Translations under genes and position numbers: made by a program
The notes under the pieces: model-generated
Databases searched by the model: none
Seen by the model: only the letters and a program-made list of their open reading frames with translations
Told to the model about the DNA's origin: nothing
NCBI RefSeq assembly: GCF_004297875.1
Contig: NZ_SCSK01000067.1
Location: forward strand, 141,571-205,570
Length of the DNA: 64,000 nucleotides
From: Pandoraea sp.
Lineage (GTDB): Bacteria; Pseudomonadota; Gammaproteobacteria; Burkholderiales; Burkholderiaceae
Direction: 5' to 3'
Part shown: positions 45,514 to 52,159 of the stretch, one piece after another
Numbering within the stretch: position 1 is the stretch's first letter
Layout: every line of letters begins with the position of its first letter

Positions 45514-45960
45514 TCAGCGCGGGTTGCGCATCAGTCGTGCCTTCTCGCGCTCCCAGTCCCGCTTCTTCTCGGTCTCGCGCTTGTCGTGCAGCTTCTTGCC
45601 CTTGGCCAGGCCGATTTCGCATTTGACCAAGCCCTTGCTGTAGTGAAAGTTGAGCGGCACCAGCGTATAGCCGCGTTGCTCGACCTTGCCGATCAGGCGC
45701 CTGATTTCCTCGGAGTGCAACAGCAGCTTGCGGGTGCGTGTCGGATCCGGATGGATGTGCGTGGAGGCAGTGGGCAACGGACTGATGTGCGCGCCGATCA
45801 GGAACAACTCGCCGTCACGGATCACCACATAGCCTTCCTTGATCTGACCGCGCCCGGCGCGAATCGCCTTGACTTCCCACCCCTCGAGCGCCAATCCGGC
45901 TTCATAGCGTTCCTCGATGAAATAGTCGAAGAAGGCCTTTTTGTTGTCGATTATGCTCAT
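45514..45960 (-). CDS. smpB: SsrA-binding protein SmpB
   Basis: A 148-residue RNA-binding protein that delivers tmRNA to stalled ribosomes for trans-translation. Conserved segments are IDNKKAFFDYFIEERYEAGLALEGWEVKAIRAG, GYVVIRDGELFLIGAHISP, RTRKLLLHSEEIRRLIGKVEQRGYTLVPL and LAKGKKLHDKRETEKKRDW, whose basic tail enters the mRNA channel. It is divergent from ratA, an arrangement common to beta- and gammaproteobacteria. The start at 45960 is the family start. Confidence 0.97.
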   Translation of the reverse strand: MSIIDNKKAFFDYFIEERYEAGLALEGWEVKAIRAGRGQIKEGYVVIRDGELFLIGAHISPLPTASTHIHPDPTRTRKLLLHSEEIRRLIGKVEQRGYTLVPLNFHYSKGLVKCEIGLAKGKKLHDKRETEKKRDWEREKARLMRNPR

Positions 45961-45997
45961 TGAGGAAGACTTTACGTGAAGTGGCGCTAGGCTCGGG

Positions 45998-46013
45998 TAA
46001 AATTACAATTTTA
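45998..46013. promoter_or_regulatory. Symmetrical -10-like element between smpB and ratA
   Basis: TAAAATTACAATTTTA is a palindrome with 7-bp arms around AC. It reads TAAAAT on both strands, so it could supply the -10 box for ratA (to the right) and smpB (to the left). No clear -35 boxes were found at 16-18 bases, so this is a weak call. Confidence 0.35.
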
Positions 46014-46082
46014 ACAAACAGTCTCGGCGGTGTGGCTTGGCGATGGCGCGCGGGCTACTGTCAAATCACGATCGCGAACGCA

Positions 46083-46517
46083 ATGGCAGAAGTCATCAAA
46101 ACTGTGCTGATCCAGCACTCGGCGGAGCAGATGTTCGATCTGGTAACCAATGTCGCCGATTATCCAAACTTCCTTCCATGGTGCGGCGGGGTCGAAATTC
46201 GTCATCAAGATGAAACTTCGATGGAAGCTTCAATCCGAATAGCGTTCAAGGGCTTGCATCAGCAATTCACGACGCGTAATCGCCATGATCGGCCCACCGC
46301 TATCGACATGGAGTTCGTCGACGGGCCGTTTAAGAAATTCTCCGGCGCCTGGCGCTTCACGCCGCTGCGCGAAAACGCCTGCAAAATCGAGTTCCGTCTG
46401 CACTACGAGTTTTCCAGCCTGCTGCTGGAAAAAGTGATCGGCCCCGTATTTAGCCACATCGCCAATACGTTTGTCGATTCTTTTGTCAAGCGGGCTGAGG
46501 TTGTCTATGCCCGATGA
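46083..46517 (+). CDS. ratA: RatA family START-domain protein
   Basis: A 144-residue START/polyketide-cyclase-like protein related to mitochondrial Coq10. It begins MAEVIKTVLIQHSAEQMFDLVTNVADYPNFLPWCGG, the family signature, with VDGPFKKFSGAWRF and FEFSSLLLEKVIGPVF-like sequence near the end. Coq10 relatives bind ubiquinone or its precursors; the E. coli homologue RatA was reported to block 70S ribosome association. The ATG at 46083 was chosen because it begins the conserved domain. It overlaps ratB by 11 bases and diverges from smpB. Confidence 0.92.
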   Translation: MAEVIKTVLIQHSAEQMFDLVTNVADYPNFLPWCGGVEIRHQDETSMEASIRIAFKGLHQQFTTRNRHDRPTAIDMEFVDGPFKKFSGAWRFTPLRENACKIEFRLHYEFSSLLLEKVIGPVFSHIANTFVDSFVKRAEVVYAR

Positions 46518-46836
46518 AGCGATACGTATCCAGGTCTGTTACGCCCAGCGCGATACGCAGACTCTGCTGGCGATGAACGTGCCGCCGGGGGCGACCATCG
46601 AGCAGGCGATTCGTTGCAGTGGCGTGCTTGAACGGCATCCCGAGATCAACCTCGAACAGCAGCGCGTCGGCATTTTTGGGCAACTCAAGCCACTCGATAC
46701 GCCGGTCCAGGCTGGCGACCGCGTGGAAATCTACCGGCCCCTGAAGGCCGACCCCAAAGAGGCGCGCCAGCGTCGGGTGGCAAAAAAACGGGCGGAAGGC
46801 TCGCGCGAAGGGAACAAGTGGCAGGGTCGCCGCTGA
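46507..46836 (+). CDS. ratB: RnfH-family ubiquitin-like protein (RatB)
   Basis: A 109-residue small beta-grasp protein. Sequence IRIQVCYAQRDTQTLLAMNVPPGATIEQAIRCSGV starts the family fold, and VGIFGQLKPLDTPVQAGDRVEIYRPLKADPKEARQRRVAKKR ends it, with a basic tail. The gene overlaps ratA by 11 bases, so the two are translated together. The name RatB comes from the linkage with RatA; it is not shown to be an antitoxin, and its function is unknown. Confidence 0.9.
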   Translation: MPDEAIRIQVCYAQRDTQTLLAMNVPPGATIEQAIRCSGVLERHPEINLEQQRVGIFGQLKPLDTPVQAGDRVEIYRPLKADPKEARQRRVAKKRAEGSREGNKWQGRR

Positions 46837-46848
46837 TGCGTCGCGCAT

Positions 46849-47781
46849 TCAGGCATTGCGCGCGGGTGCGTGCAGACGCACCGACCAACTGACACCGGCC
46901 AGTAGCGAGACGATTGCGATCAGCTCCAGCGCGCGAGGCCAGCGCGCCTCGTAGAAAAAGCCATAGCAAAGGGCAAAAAACGTTTCGAACACGATCATCT
47001 GGCCCGAGAGCGTCAATGGAAGCCGCCGGCTCGCCGCATGCCAAAAGGCATTGCCGATAGTCGATGCGCCGATTGCCACGGTCGCGCATACCAGCCAGAA
47101 AAGCCGCCAGTCGCCGCCAATGGCTGGGTGAATTCCCATCAGGGGCGGCAAAAAGGCGGGTACGGCCAGCAACAATGCCTGCAGCCCCGTCACGACCCCC
47201 GTCAGCACCGACCACTCGTGGCTGCTGAAATGCCCGTTACGCGCCAGATAGCGAGCGTTTCCCACCGCGTACGAGGTCCAGCAGCTCAAGGCGCCAACCG
47301 CGCATACGATACCAAGCAGCTTGGTACCCCAGCCGTGGGTGCTCGAGCTCCCATGCATGAAGACGTCGAGATTCACGCTCAATATGCCTAGCCCCACCAG
47401 CAACAACGGCCAGGCCAGCTTGCGCAACGGCACAGCGCCGTGATCTCGGCTACCTATCAATGTCACCGTGACCGGCAGAACGCCGACGATCAGCGAGGCA
47501 GGCGCAATCCCTGCCCATTGCACCGCGCCCACGAGAAACAGGTAATAGACCGTATTGCCCGCCAGACTGAGCCAGAACAACGCGACCCAATCCGCGCGGG
47601 TCACCTTATGACGCAGGCGTGGCCATAGGGGCACCAGCAGGCAAAGTGAAATCACGCCATACAACAAATAGCGCGCGGCACTCAGTTCGAGCGCGGAGAA
47701 GGCCGACAGCAACTGTGGCGCGAGAAAGACCGAACCCCACAGCGCGCCCGCCGCCAGACCAAAAGCGATGCCTTGCCACAT
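46849..47781 (-). CDS. EamA/DMT-superfamily transporter
   Basis: A 310-residue membrane protein with about ten helices in two EamA repeats. It starts MWQGIAFGLAAGALWGSVFLAPQLL; the GALWGS pattern in helix 1 is typical. LTLSGQMIVFETFFALCYGFF near the end is the matching second-repeat helix. The longer upstream frame (to 48201) would run antisense through the start of guaB and its promoter and was rejected. It is unrelated in close sequence to the other EamA protein of this window (8350-9312). Substrate unknown. Confidence 0.85.
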   Translation of the reverse strand: MWQGIAFGLAAGALWGSVFLAPQLLSAFSALELSAARYLLYGVISLCLLVPLWPRLRHKVTRADWVALFWLSLAGNTVYYLFLVGAVQWAGIAPASLIVGVLPVTVTLIGSRDHGAVPLRKLAWPLLLVGLGILSVNLDVFMHGSSSTHGWGTKLLGIVCAVGALSCWTSYAVGNARYLARNGHFSSHEWSVLTGVVTGLQALLLAVPAFLPPLMGIHPAIGGDWRLFWLVCATVAIGASTIGNAFWHAASRRLPLTLSGQMIVFETFFALCYGFFYEARWPRALELIAIVSLLAGVSWSVRLHAPARNA

Positions 47782-47963
47782 GATGTCGAAAGGGCCTGTG
47801 CAGGCCGTATCACCGGGAGCGAAAGAGGCGCAAGAATAGCATGGCCACAAATCGCCTTCTTGCGGTGTCCGGCGATCCTTTGCGCTAACCTGCAAGACGT
47901 GCCGGGTGGTGAGAAGGTGAGAAAATGCGCGCGACGGGCGATGCCGAAAAAAGGCGATTTCTG

Positions 47964-47969
47964 TATAAT
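47964..47969 (+). promoter_or_regulatory. -10 box for guaB
   Basis: TATAAT directly preceded by TG, 26 bases before the guaB start. A poor -35 is seen upstream. The short distance to the start gives a leader of about 20 bases. Confidence 0.55.
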
Positions 47970-47995
47970 TCGCTTTTGCGCCTATAGGATTTGCC

Positions 47996-49456
47996 ATGCG
48001 TCTGATCCAACAAGCACTCACCTTCGATGACGTGCTCCTCGTCCCGGCGTATTCCGCCGTTCTCCCGCGCGACACCAGCCTTAGAACCAAGCTCACGCGC
48101 AACATCACATTGAACATGCCGTTGCTGTCGGCCGCCATGGACACGGTGACCGAAGCCCGCCTGGCGATTGCTCTGGCGCAAGAGGGTGGCATCGGCATCA
48201 TTCACAAGAATCTCAAGCCGGCCGAGCAGGCGCGCGAAGTCTCGCGGGTCAAGCGGTTCGAGTCGGGCGTACTGCGTGACCCGATCACCATCCCGCCGCA
48301 CATGAAAGTGCGGGACGTGATCGCGCTGTCGCGCCAGCATGGCATCTCCGGATTCCCGGTGGTCGAGGGTGCCCAGCTGATCGGCATCGTCACCAACCGA
48401 GACCTGCGCTTTGAGAGCCGTCTCGACGAGCCGGTACGCGTCATCATGACGCCCAAGGAAAAACTCGTCACCATCAAGGAAGGCCGCCCGCTGGCGGAAG
48501 CCGAGCAGTTGATGCACCACCACCGGCTGGAGCGCGTGCTGGTCATCAACGATGCCTTCGAGTTGCGCGGCCTGGTGACGGTCAAAGACATCATGAAAGC
48601 GACCGAACACCCCGACGCCAGCAAGGACGAGCACGGCAAGCTGCGCGTGGGTGCTGCCGTCGGGGTGGGGCCTGAAAACGAAGAGCGCGTCGAACTGTTG
48701 GTCGCCGCCGGGGTTGACGTCATCGTCGTCGATACCGCGCATGGTCATAGCCAGGGCGTGCTCGATCGGGTGCAGTGGGTCAAGAAGCATTTCCCGCAAA
48801 TCGAAGTGATCGGCGGCAATATCGCCACGGCCGACGCCGCACTCGCACTGGTCGAGCACGGTGCCGACGCCGTCAAGGTCGGCATTGGCCCTGGCTCGAT
48901 CTGCACGACCCGGATCGTGGCAGGCGTCGGTGTTCCCCAGATTACCGCTATCGCCAACGTAGCGGAGGCGCTGAAAGAAACCGGCGTGCCGCTGGTGGCT
49001 GACGGCGGCATCCGTTATTCGGGCGATGTGGCCAAGGCACTCGCCGCGGGCGCCCATACCGTCATGATGGGCAGCATGTTCTCCGGCACCGAAGAAGCGC
49101 CTGGCGAAGTTTTCCTGTACCAGGGACGGTCCTACAAGAGCTACCGCGGCATGGGCTCGGTCGGCGCGATGAAGGACGGCGCCGCCGATCGCTATTTCCA
49201 GGATCCGGCCAACAATGCCGACAAACTGGTGCCCGAGGGTATCGAGGGACGTGTCGCCTATAAGGGCAGCGTGCTGGCCATAATCCATCAGCTGAATGGC
49301 GGCGTGCGCTCCTCGATGGGCTATTGCGGCTGTGCGACCATTGACGAATTGCACCGCAACGCGCAATTCGTCCAGATCACCGCTGCCGGGATGCGTGAAT
49401 CGCACGTGCACGACGTGCAGATCATGAAGGAAGCGCCCAACTATCACGTGGAGTAA
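47996..49456 (+). CDS. guaB: IMP dehydrogenase
   Basis: A 486-residue NAD+-dependent enzyme converting IMP to XMP, the first committed step to GMP. The barrel starts QQALTFDDVLLVPAYSAVLP. Two CBS domains are inserted (about 95-200), as usual for regulation by nucleotides. The catalytic cysteine is C303 in IGPGSICTTRIVAGVG, and the flap has GSMFSGTEEAPGE and YRGMGSVGAM. A TATAAT promoter lies just upstream. The next two genes lead to guaA, which converts XMP to GMP, so the cluster covers both steps. Confidence 0.97.
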   Translation: MRLIQQALTFDDVLLVPAYSAVLPRDTSLRTKLTRNITLNMPLLSAAMDTVTEARLAIALAQEGGIGIIHKNLKPAEQAREVSRVKRFESGVLRDPITIPPHMKVRDVIALSRQHGISGFPVVEGAQLIGIVTNRDLRFESRLDEPVRVIMTPKEKLVTIKEGRPLAEAEQLMHHHRLERVLVINDAFELRGLVTVKDIMKATEHPDASKDEHGKLRVGAAVGVGPENEERVELLVAAGVDVIVVDTAHGHSQGVLDRVQWVKKHFPQIEVIGGNIATADAALALVEHGADAVKVGIGPGSICTTRIVAGVGVPQITAIANVAEALKETGVPLVADGGIRYSGDVAKALAAGAHTVMMGSMFSGTEEAPGEVFLYQGRSYKSYRGMGSVGAMKDGAADRYFQDPANNADKLVPEGIEGRVAYKGSVLAIIHQLNGGVRSSMGYCGCATIDELHRNAQFVQITAAGMRESHVHDVQIMKEAPNYHVE

Positions 49457-49462
49457 CACCCA

Positions 49463-50029
49463 ATGAAAGCAGTGTTGCGTACTGTCCTGTTCCTCGATGC
49501 GGTGTTGAATCTCGCGCTTGGCGTGCTGTTCCTCGCCTCGCCGTGGCAGCAGCTTTACGTATCGCTGCAGATTCCACAGGCCGATCCCGCGCTATATGGC
49601 CAACTGCTGGGCGTGCTGCTCGCCGGCATCGCGTGGCTGCAGTGGCATGCCACGATCAACGGACAACTGACCATTGCGGTGGCCCGCGTGTCTGGCCACG
49701 TCAACTGGATCAGCGGCGCGTTCATTCTTGCCTGGGTGCTTGCGCTCGGCCTGCACCCCAAGGGGGCAGGCATGGTGTTCCTGCCGGCACTTGCAGTGGT
49801 GTTGATCGTTTTCGCATTGTTCCTGATCAAGCTCTCGCATAACGTGCACGTCCGGGAAAAAGCACAAAGCGCCAAAAGCGACAAAGCCGCGGAATCCGCC
49901 AGTGTGCTCGGCAATCAGCGCACCGAACCGTATGCCGCCCCGGTGCCGCCGGTGGCCGCGCCGGGCATGTCCGCTACCGAATCCAAACCATCCGCCTCCC
50001 AAGATGCACGACAAAATCCTTATCCTTGA
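49463..50029 (+). CDS. Four-helix membrane protein of unknown function between guaB and guaA
   Basis: A 188-residue protein not recognised as a named family. Four hydrophobic stretches are seen at about 7-26, 46-62, 80-96 and 103-122, for example GILWLQ-like LLGVLLAGIAWLQWHATING. A hydrophilic Ala/Pro/Ser-rich tail (about 132-188) follows and is probably cytoplasmic and disordered. It starts 6 bases after guaB and overlaps guaA by 26 bases, so all three are one transcriptional unit. The context suggests housekeeping co-expression; no transport or catalytic motif is seen. Confidence 0.8.
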   Translation: MKAVLRTVLFLDAVLNLALGVLFLASPWQQLYVSLQIPQADPALYGQLLGVLLAGIAWLQWHATINGQLTIAVARVSGHVNWISGAFILAWVLALGLHPKGAGMVFLPALAVVLIVFALFLIKLSHNVHVREKAQSAKSDKAAESASVLGNQRTEPYAAPVPPVAAPGMSATESKPSASQDARQNPYP

Positions 50030-51587
50030 CTTCGGCTCGCAAGTCACGCAACTGATCGCCCGGCGAGTTCGCGAGGCGCACGTCTACTGCGAAATTCATC
50101 CGAACGACGTTTCCGACGAGTTCATCCGCGATTTCGCGCCCAAGGCCATCATCCTCTCCGGCAGTCACGCCAGCACCTACGAAGCCCAGGATCTGCGTGC
50201 ACCGCAGGCGGTTTGGGAGCTCGGCGTGCCTGTGCTCGGCATCTGCTACGGCATGTTTGCCATGACCGTGCAACTCGGCGGCCAGGTCGAGGCCAGCAAT
50301 CATCGCGAGTTCGGCTATGCCGAAGTTCGGGCGCACGGCCACACGGCGCTGTTCGACGGCATCGAGGACTTCCGTACCGCCGAAGGCCACGGCATGCTCA
50401 AGGTGTGGATGAGTCATGGCGACAAAGTTACCCAGTTGCCGCCGGGTTTCAAATTGATGGCCTCGACGCCCAATTGCCCGATCGCGGGTATCGCCGACGA
50501 AGCCCGCAAGTACTACGCTGTGCAGTTCCATCCGGAGGTCACGCACACCATCAAGGGCCGGCAGATTCTGGAGCGCTTCGTGCTCGATATCGCCGCAGCC
50601 AGGCCGGACTGGATCATGCGCGATCACATCGAAGAAGCGGTGCGTAGCATCCGCGAGCAGGTCGGTGACGAGGAAGTCATCCTCGGCCTGTCCGGCGGCG
50701 TCGATTCAAGCGTCGCCGCGGCGCTGATCCACCGCGCCATCGGCGACCAACTCACGTGCGTGTTTGTCGATCACGGCCTGCTGCGCCTGAACGAAGCCAA
50801 GATGGTCATGGAGATGTTCGCCGGGCGACTGCACGCCAAGGTGATCCACGTCGATGCCTCGGAGCAGTTCCTGGGGCACCTGGCCGGCGTCACCGATCCG
50901 GAACAGAAGCGCAAGATCATTGGCCGCGAATTCGTCGAAATCTTCCAGGCCGAAGCCAAAAAACTCAGCAAGGCCAAATGGCTCGCGCAGGGCACCATCT
51001 ACCCCGACGTCATCGAATCGGGCGGCGCCAAGACCAAAAAGGCCACCACCATCAAGAGCCACCACAACGTTGGCGGTCTGCCGGAAACGCTCGGGCTGAA
51101 ACTGCTTGAGCCGCTGCGTGACCTGTTCAAGGACGAAGTGCGCGAACTCGGCGTGGCGCTCGGCCTGCCGCCCGACATGGTCTACCGCCACCCGTTCCCT
51201 GGCCCTGGGCTGGGCGTGCGCATCCTCGGCGAAGTCAAGCGCGACTACGCCGACCTGCTGCGTCGCGCCGACGCGATTTTCATCGAGGAATTGCGCGGCA
51301 CGCTCGAAGAGAACAGCCAGAAGAGCTGGTACGACCTCACCAGCCAGGCCTTCGCGGTGTTCCTGCCGGTCAAGAGCGTCGGCGTCATGGGCGACGGCCG
51401 TACCTACGAATACGTCGTCGCGCTGCGTGCCGTGCAGACCCAGGACTTCATGACCGCGCACTGGGCCCATCTGCCGCACGAGCTGCTCGGCAAGGTGTCG
51501 AACCGCATCATCAACGAGGTACGCGGTATCAACCGTGTCGTGTACGACATCTCGGGCAAGCCGCCGGCGACAATCGAGTGGGAGTGA
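50004..51587 (+). CDS. guaA: GMP synthase (glutamine-hydrolysing)
   Basis: A 527-residue two-domain enzyme that aminates XMP to GMP. The N-terminal class I glutaminase has the nucleophile C81 in GICYGMF and the His/Glu pair in YAVQFHPEVTHT. The usual Gln after GICYGM is Phe here, and the oxyanion strand reads LSGSHAST rather than SGGP. The ATP-pyrophosphatase has the P-loop LGLSGGVDSSVAAAL. The dimerisation domain ends VVYDISGKPPATIEWE, the invariant C-terminus. The ATG at 50004 begins MHDKILILDFGSQVTQLIARR; the stop of the upstream gene lies inside this gene. Confidence 0.97.
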   Translation: MHDKILILDFGSQVTQLIARRVREAHVYCEIHPNDVSDEFIRDFAPKAIILSGSHASTYEAQDLRAPQAVWELGVPVLGICYGMFAMTVQLGGQVEASNHREFGYAEVRAHGHTALFDGIEDFRTAEGHGMLKVWMSHGDKVTQLPPGFKLMASTPNCPIAGIADEARKYYAVQFHPEVTHTIKGRQILERFVLDIAAARPDWIMRDHIEEAVRSIREQVGDEEVILGLSGGVDSSVAAALIHRAIGDQLTCVFVDHGLLRLNEAKMVMEMFAGRLHAKVIHVDASEQFLGHLAGVTDPEQKRKIIGREFVEIFQAEAKKLSKAKWLAQGTIYPDVIESGGAKTKKATTIKSHHNVGGLPETLGLKLLEPLRDLFKDEVRELGVALGLPPDMVYRHPFPGPGLGVRILGEVKRDYADLLRRADAIFIEELRGTLEENSQKSWYDLTSQAFAVFLPVKSVGVMGDGRTYEYVVALRAVQTQDFMTAHWAHLPHELLGKVSNRIINEVRGINRVVYDISGKPPATIEWE

Positions 51588-51688
51588 TTTGACGTCCTTC
51601 GAGGACTATCGCCAGCTATCGAGAAACTGTCGTAACGTGTTGATGTAGAAGGAAATGCGTTGCGACAGCTATCGGCGGCTGCCGTTGG
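51588..51688. other. Gap after guaA, no gene seen
   Basis: Between the guaA stop and the pseudogene fragment there is no frame with convincing codon usage and no T-run terminator. A small GTCCT/AGGAC hairpin occurs at 51594-51606. The rest of the 51588-52159 interval is occupied by the pseudogene and 78 bases of its upstream sequence. Confidence 0.5.
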
Positions 51689-52081
51689 TCAGCCAGACAG
51701 GTAGCGCCCTGGCGATGGCCATACCTTTGTCGACATGCCGGATCGCCCAATGCCCGGCGCTTGAATGGCGGTAATAACGGCAGATGAAGACGTGCAACTC
51801 GCACGCGATCGATAGGCCGCCGCCGACGATGAATCGGATCGCAGGATAAGTTGAGTCTGGGTGATCAGGGCGACGAGCTTGCCTTGGGGTGTCGAAATTT
51901 TCGTTTGCCAGAGCATTGTGCGTCGTCCCTTATAAATGGGTGTGGTTTCACCGACGACGCATGTCCTAACTGGTGCGGCCCGAACGAAATTGGTTTTGCT
52001 TTCGACCGTCGCACTCTCTGCAACCGCCACCACCATCCCCCGCAGCCTGGAGTACACCAGGCAATAAGTATTCCGATTCAT
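51689..52081 (-). pseudogene. Fragment with an extended signal peptide of a two-partner-secretion (FHA/CdiA-like) exoprotein
   Basis: On the minus strand the frame starting at 52081 reads MNRNTYCLVYSRLRGMVVAV followed by AESATVESK. This is the extended signal peptide region (ESPR) found almost only at the start of very large Type V exoproteins such as filamentous haemagglutinin and CdiA. GACGAGG lies directly before the ATG. In intact genes thousands of residues follow, with a TPS secretion domain. Here the sequence soon becomes unrecognisable (TMLWQTKISTPQGKLVALI) and stops after about 130 codons. No TPS domain, transporter gene or immunity gene was found nearby. It is best read as the decayed 5' end of a lost or rearranged gene. 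Confidence 0.6.
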
Positions 52082-52159
52082 CCTCGTCGATGCGGCCCCG
52101 CCCGTGCGTTGGTAATGCGTCGCGCGCTTGCAGAAGCCCTTGGAATTCACCCGGAAAAT

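Noticed and set aside
46083..46836. RatA/RatB as a classical toxin-antitoxin pair
   Set aside because: The names come from one E. coli report; both are conserved START/Coq10-like and RnfH-like housekeeping families.
47782..48201. N-terminal extension of the second EamA transporter
   Set aside because: It would cover the guaB promoter and start on the other strand and adds 140 residues before the normal first helix.
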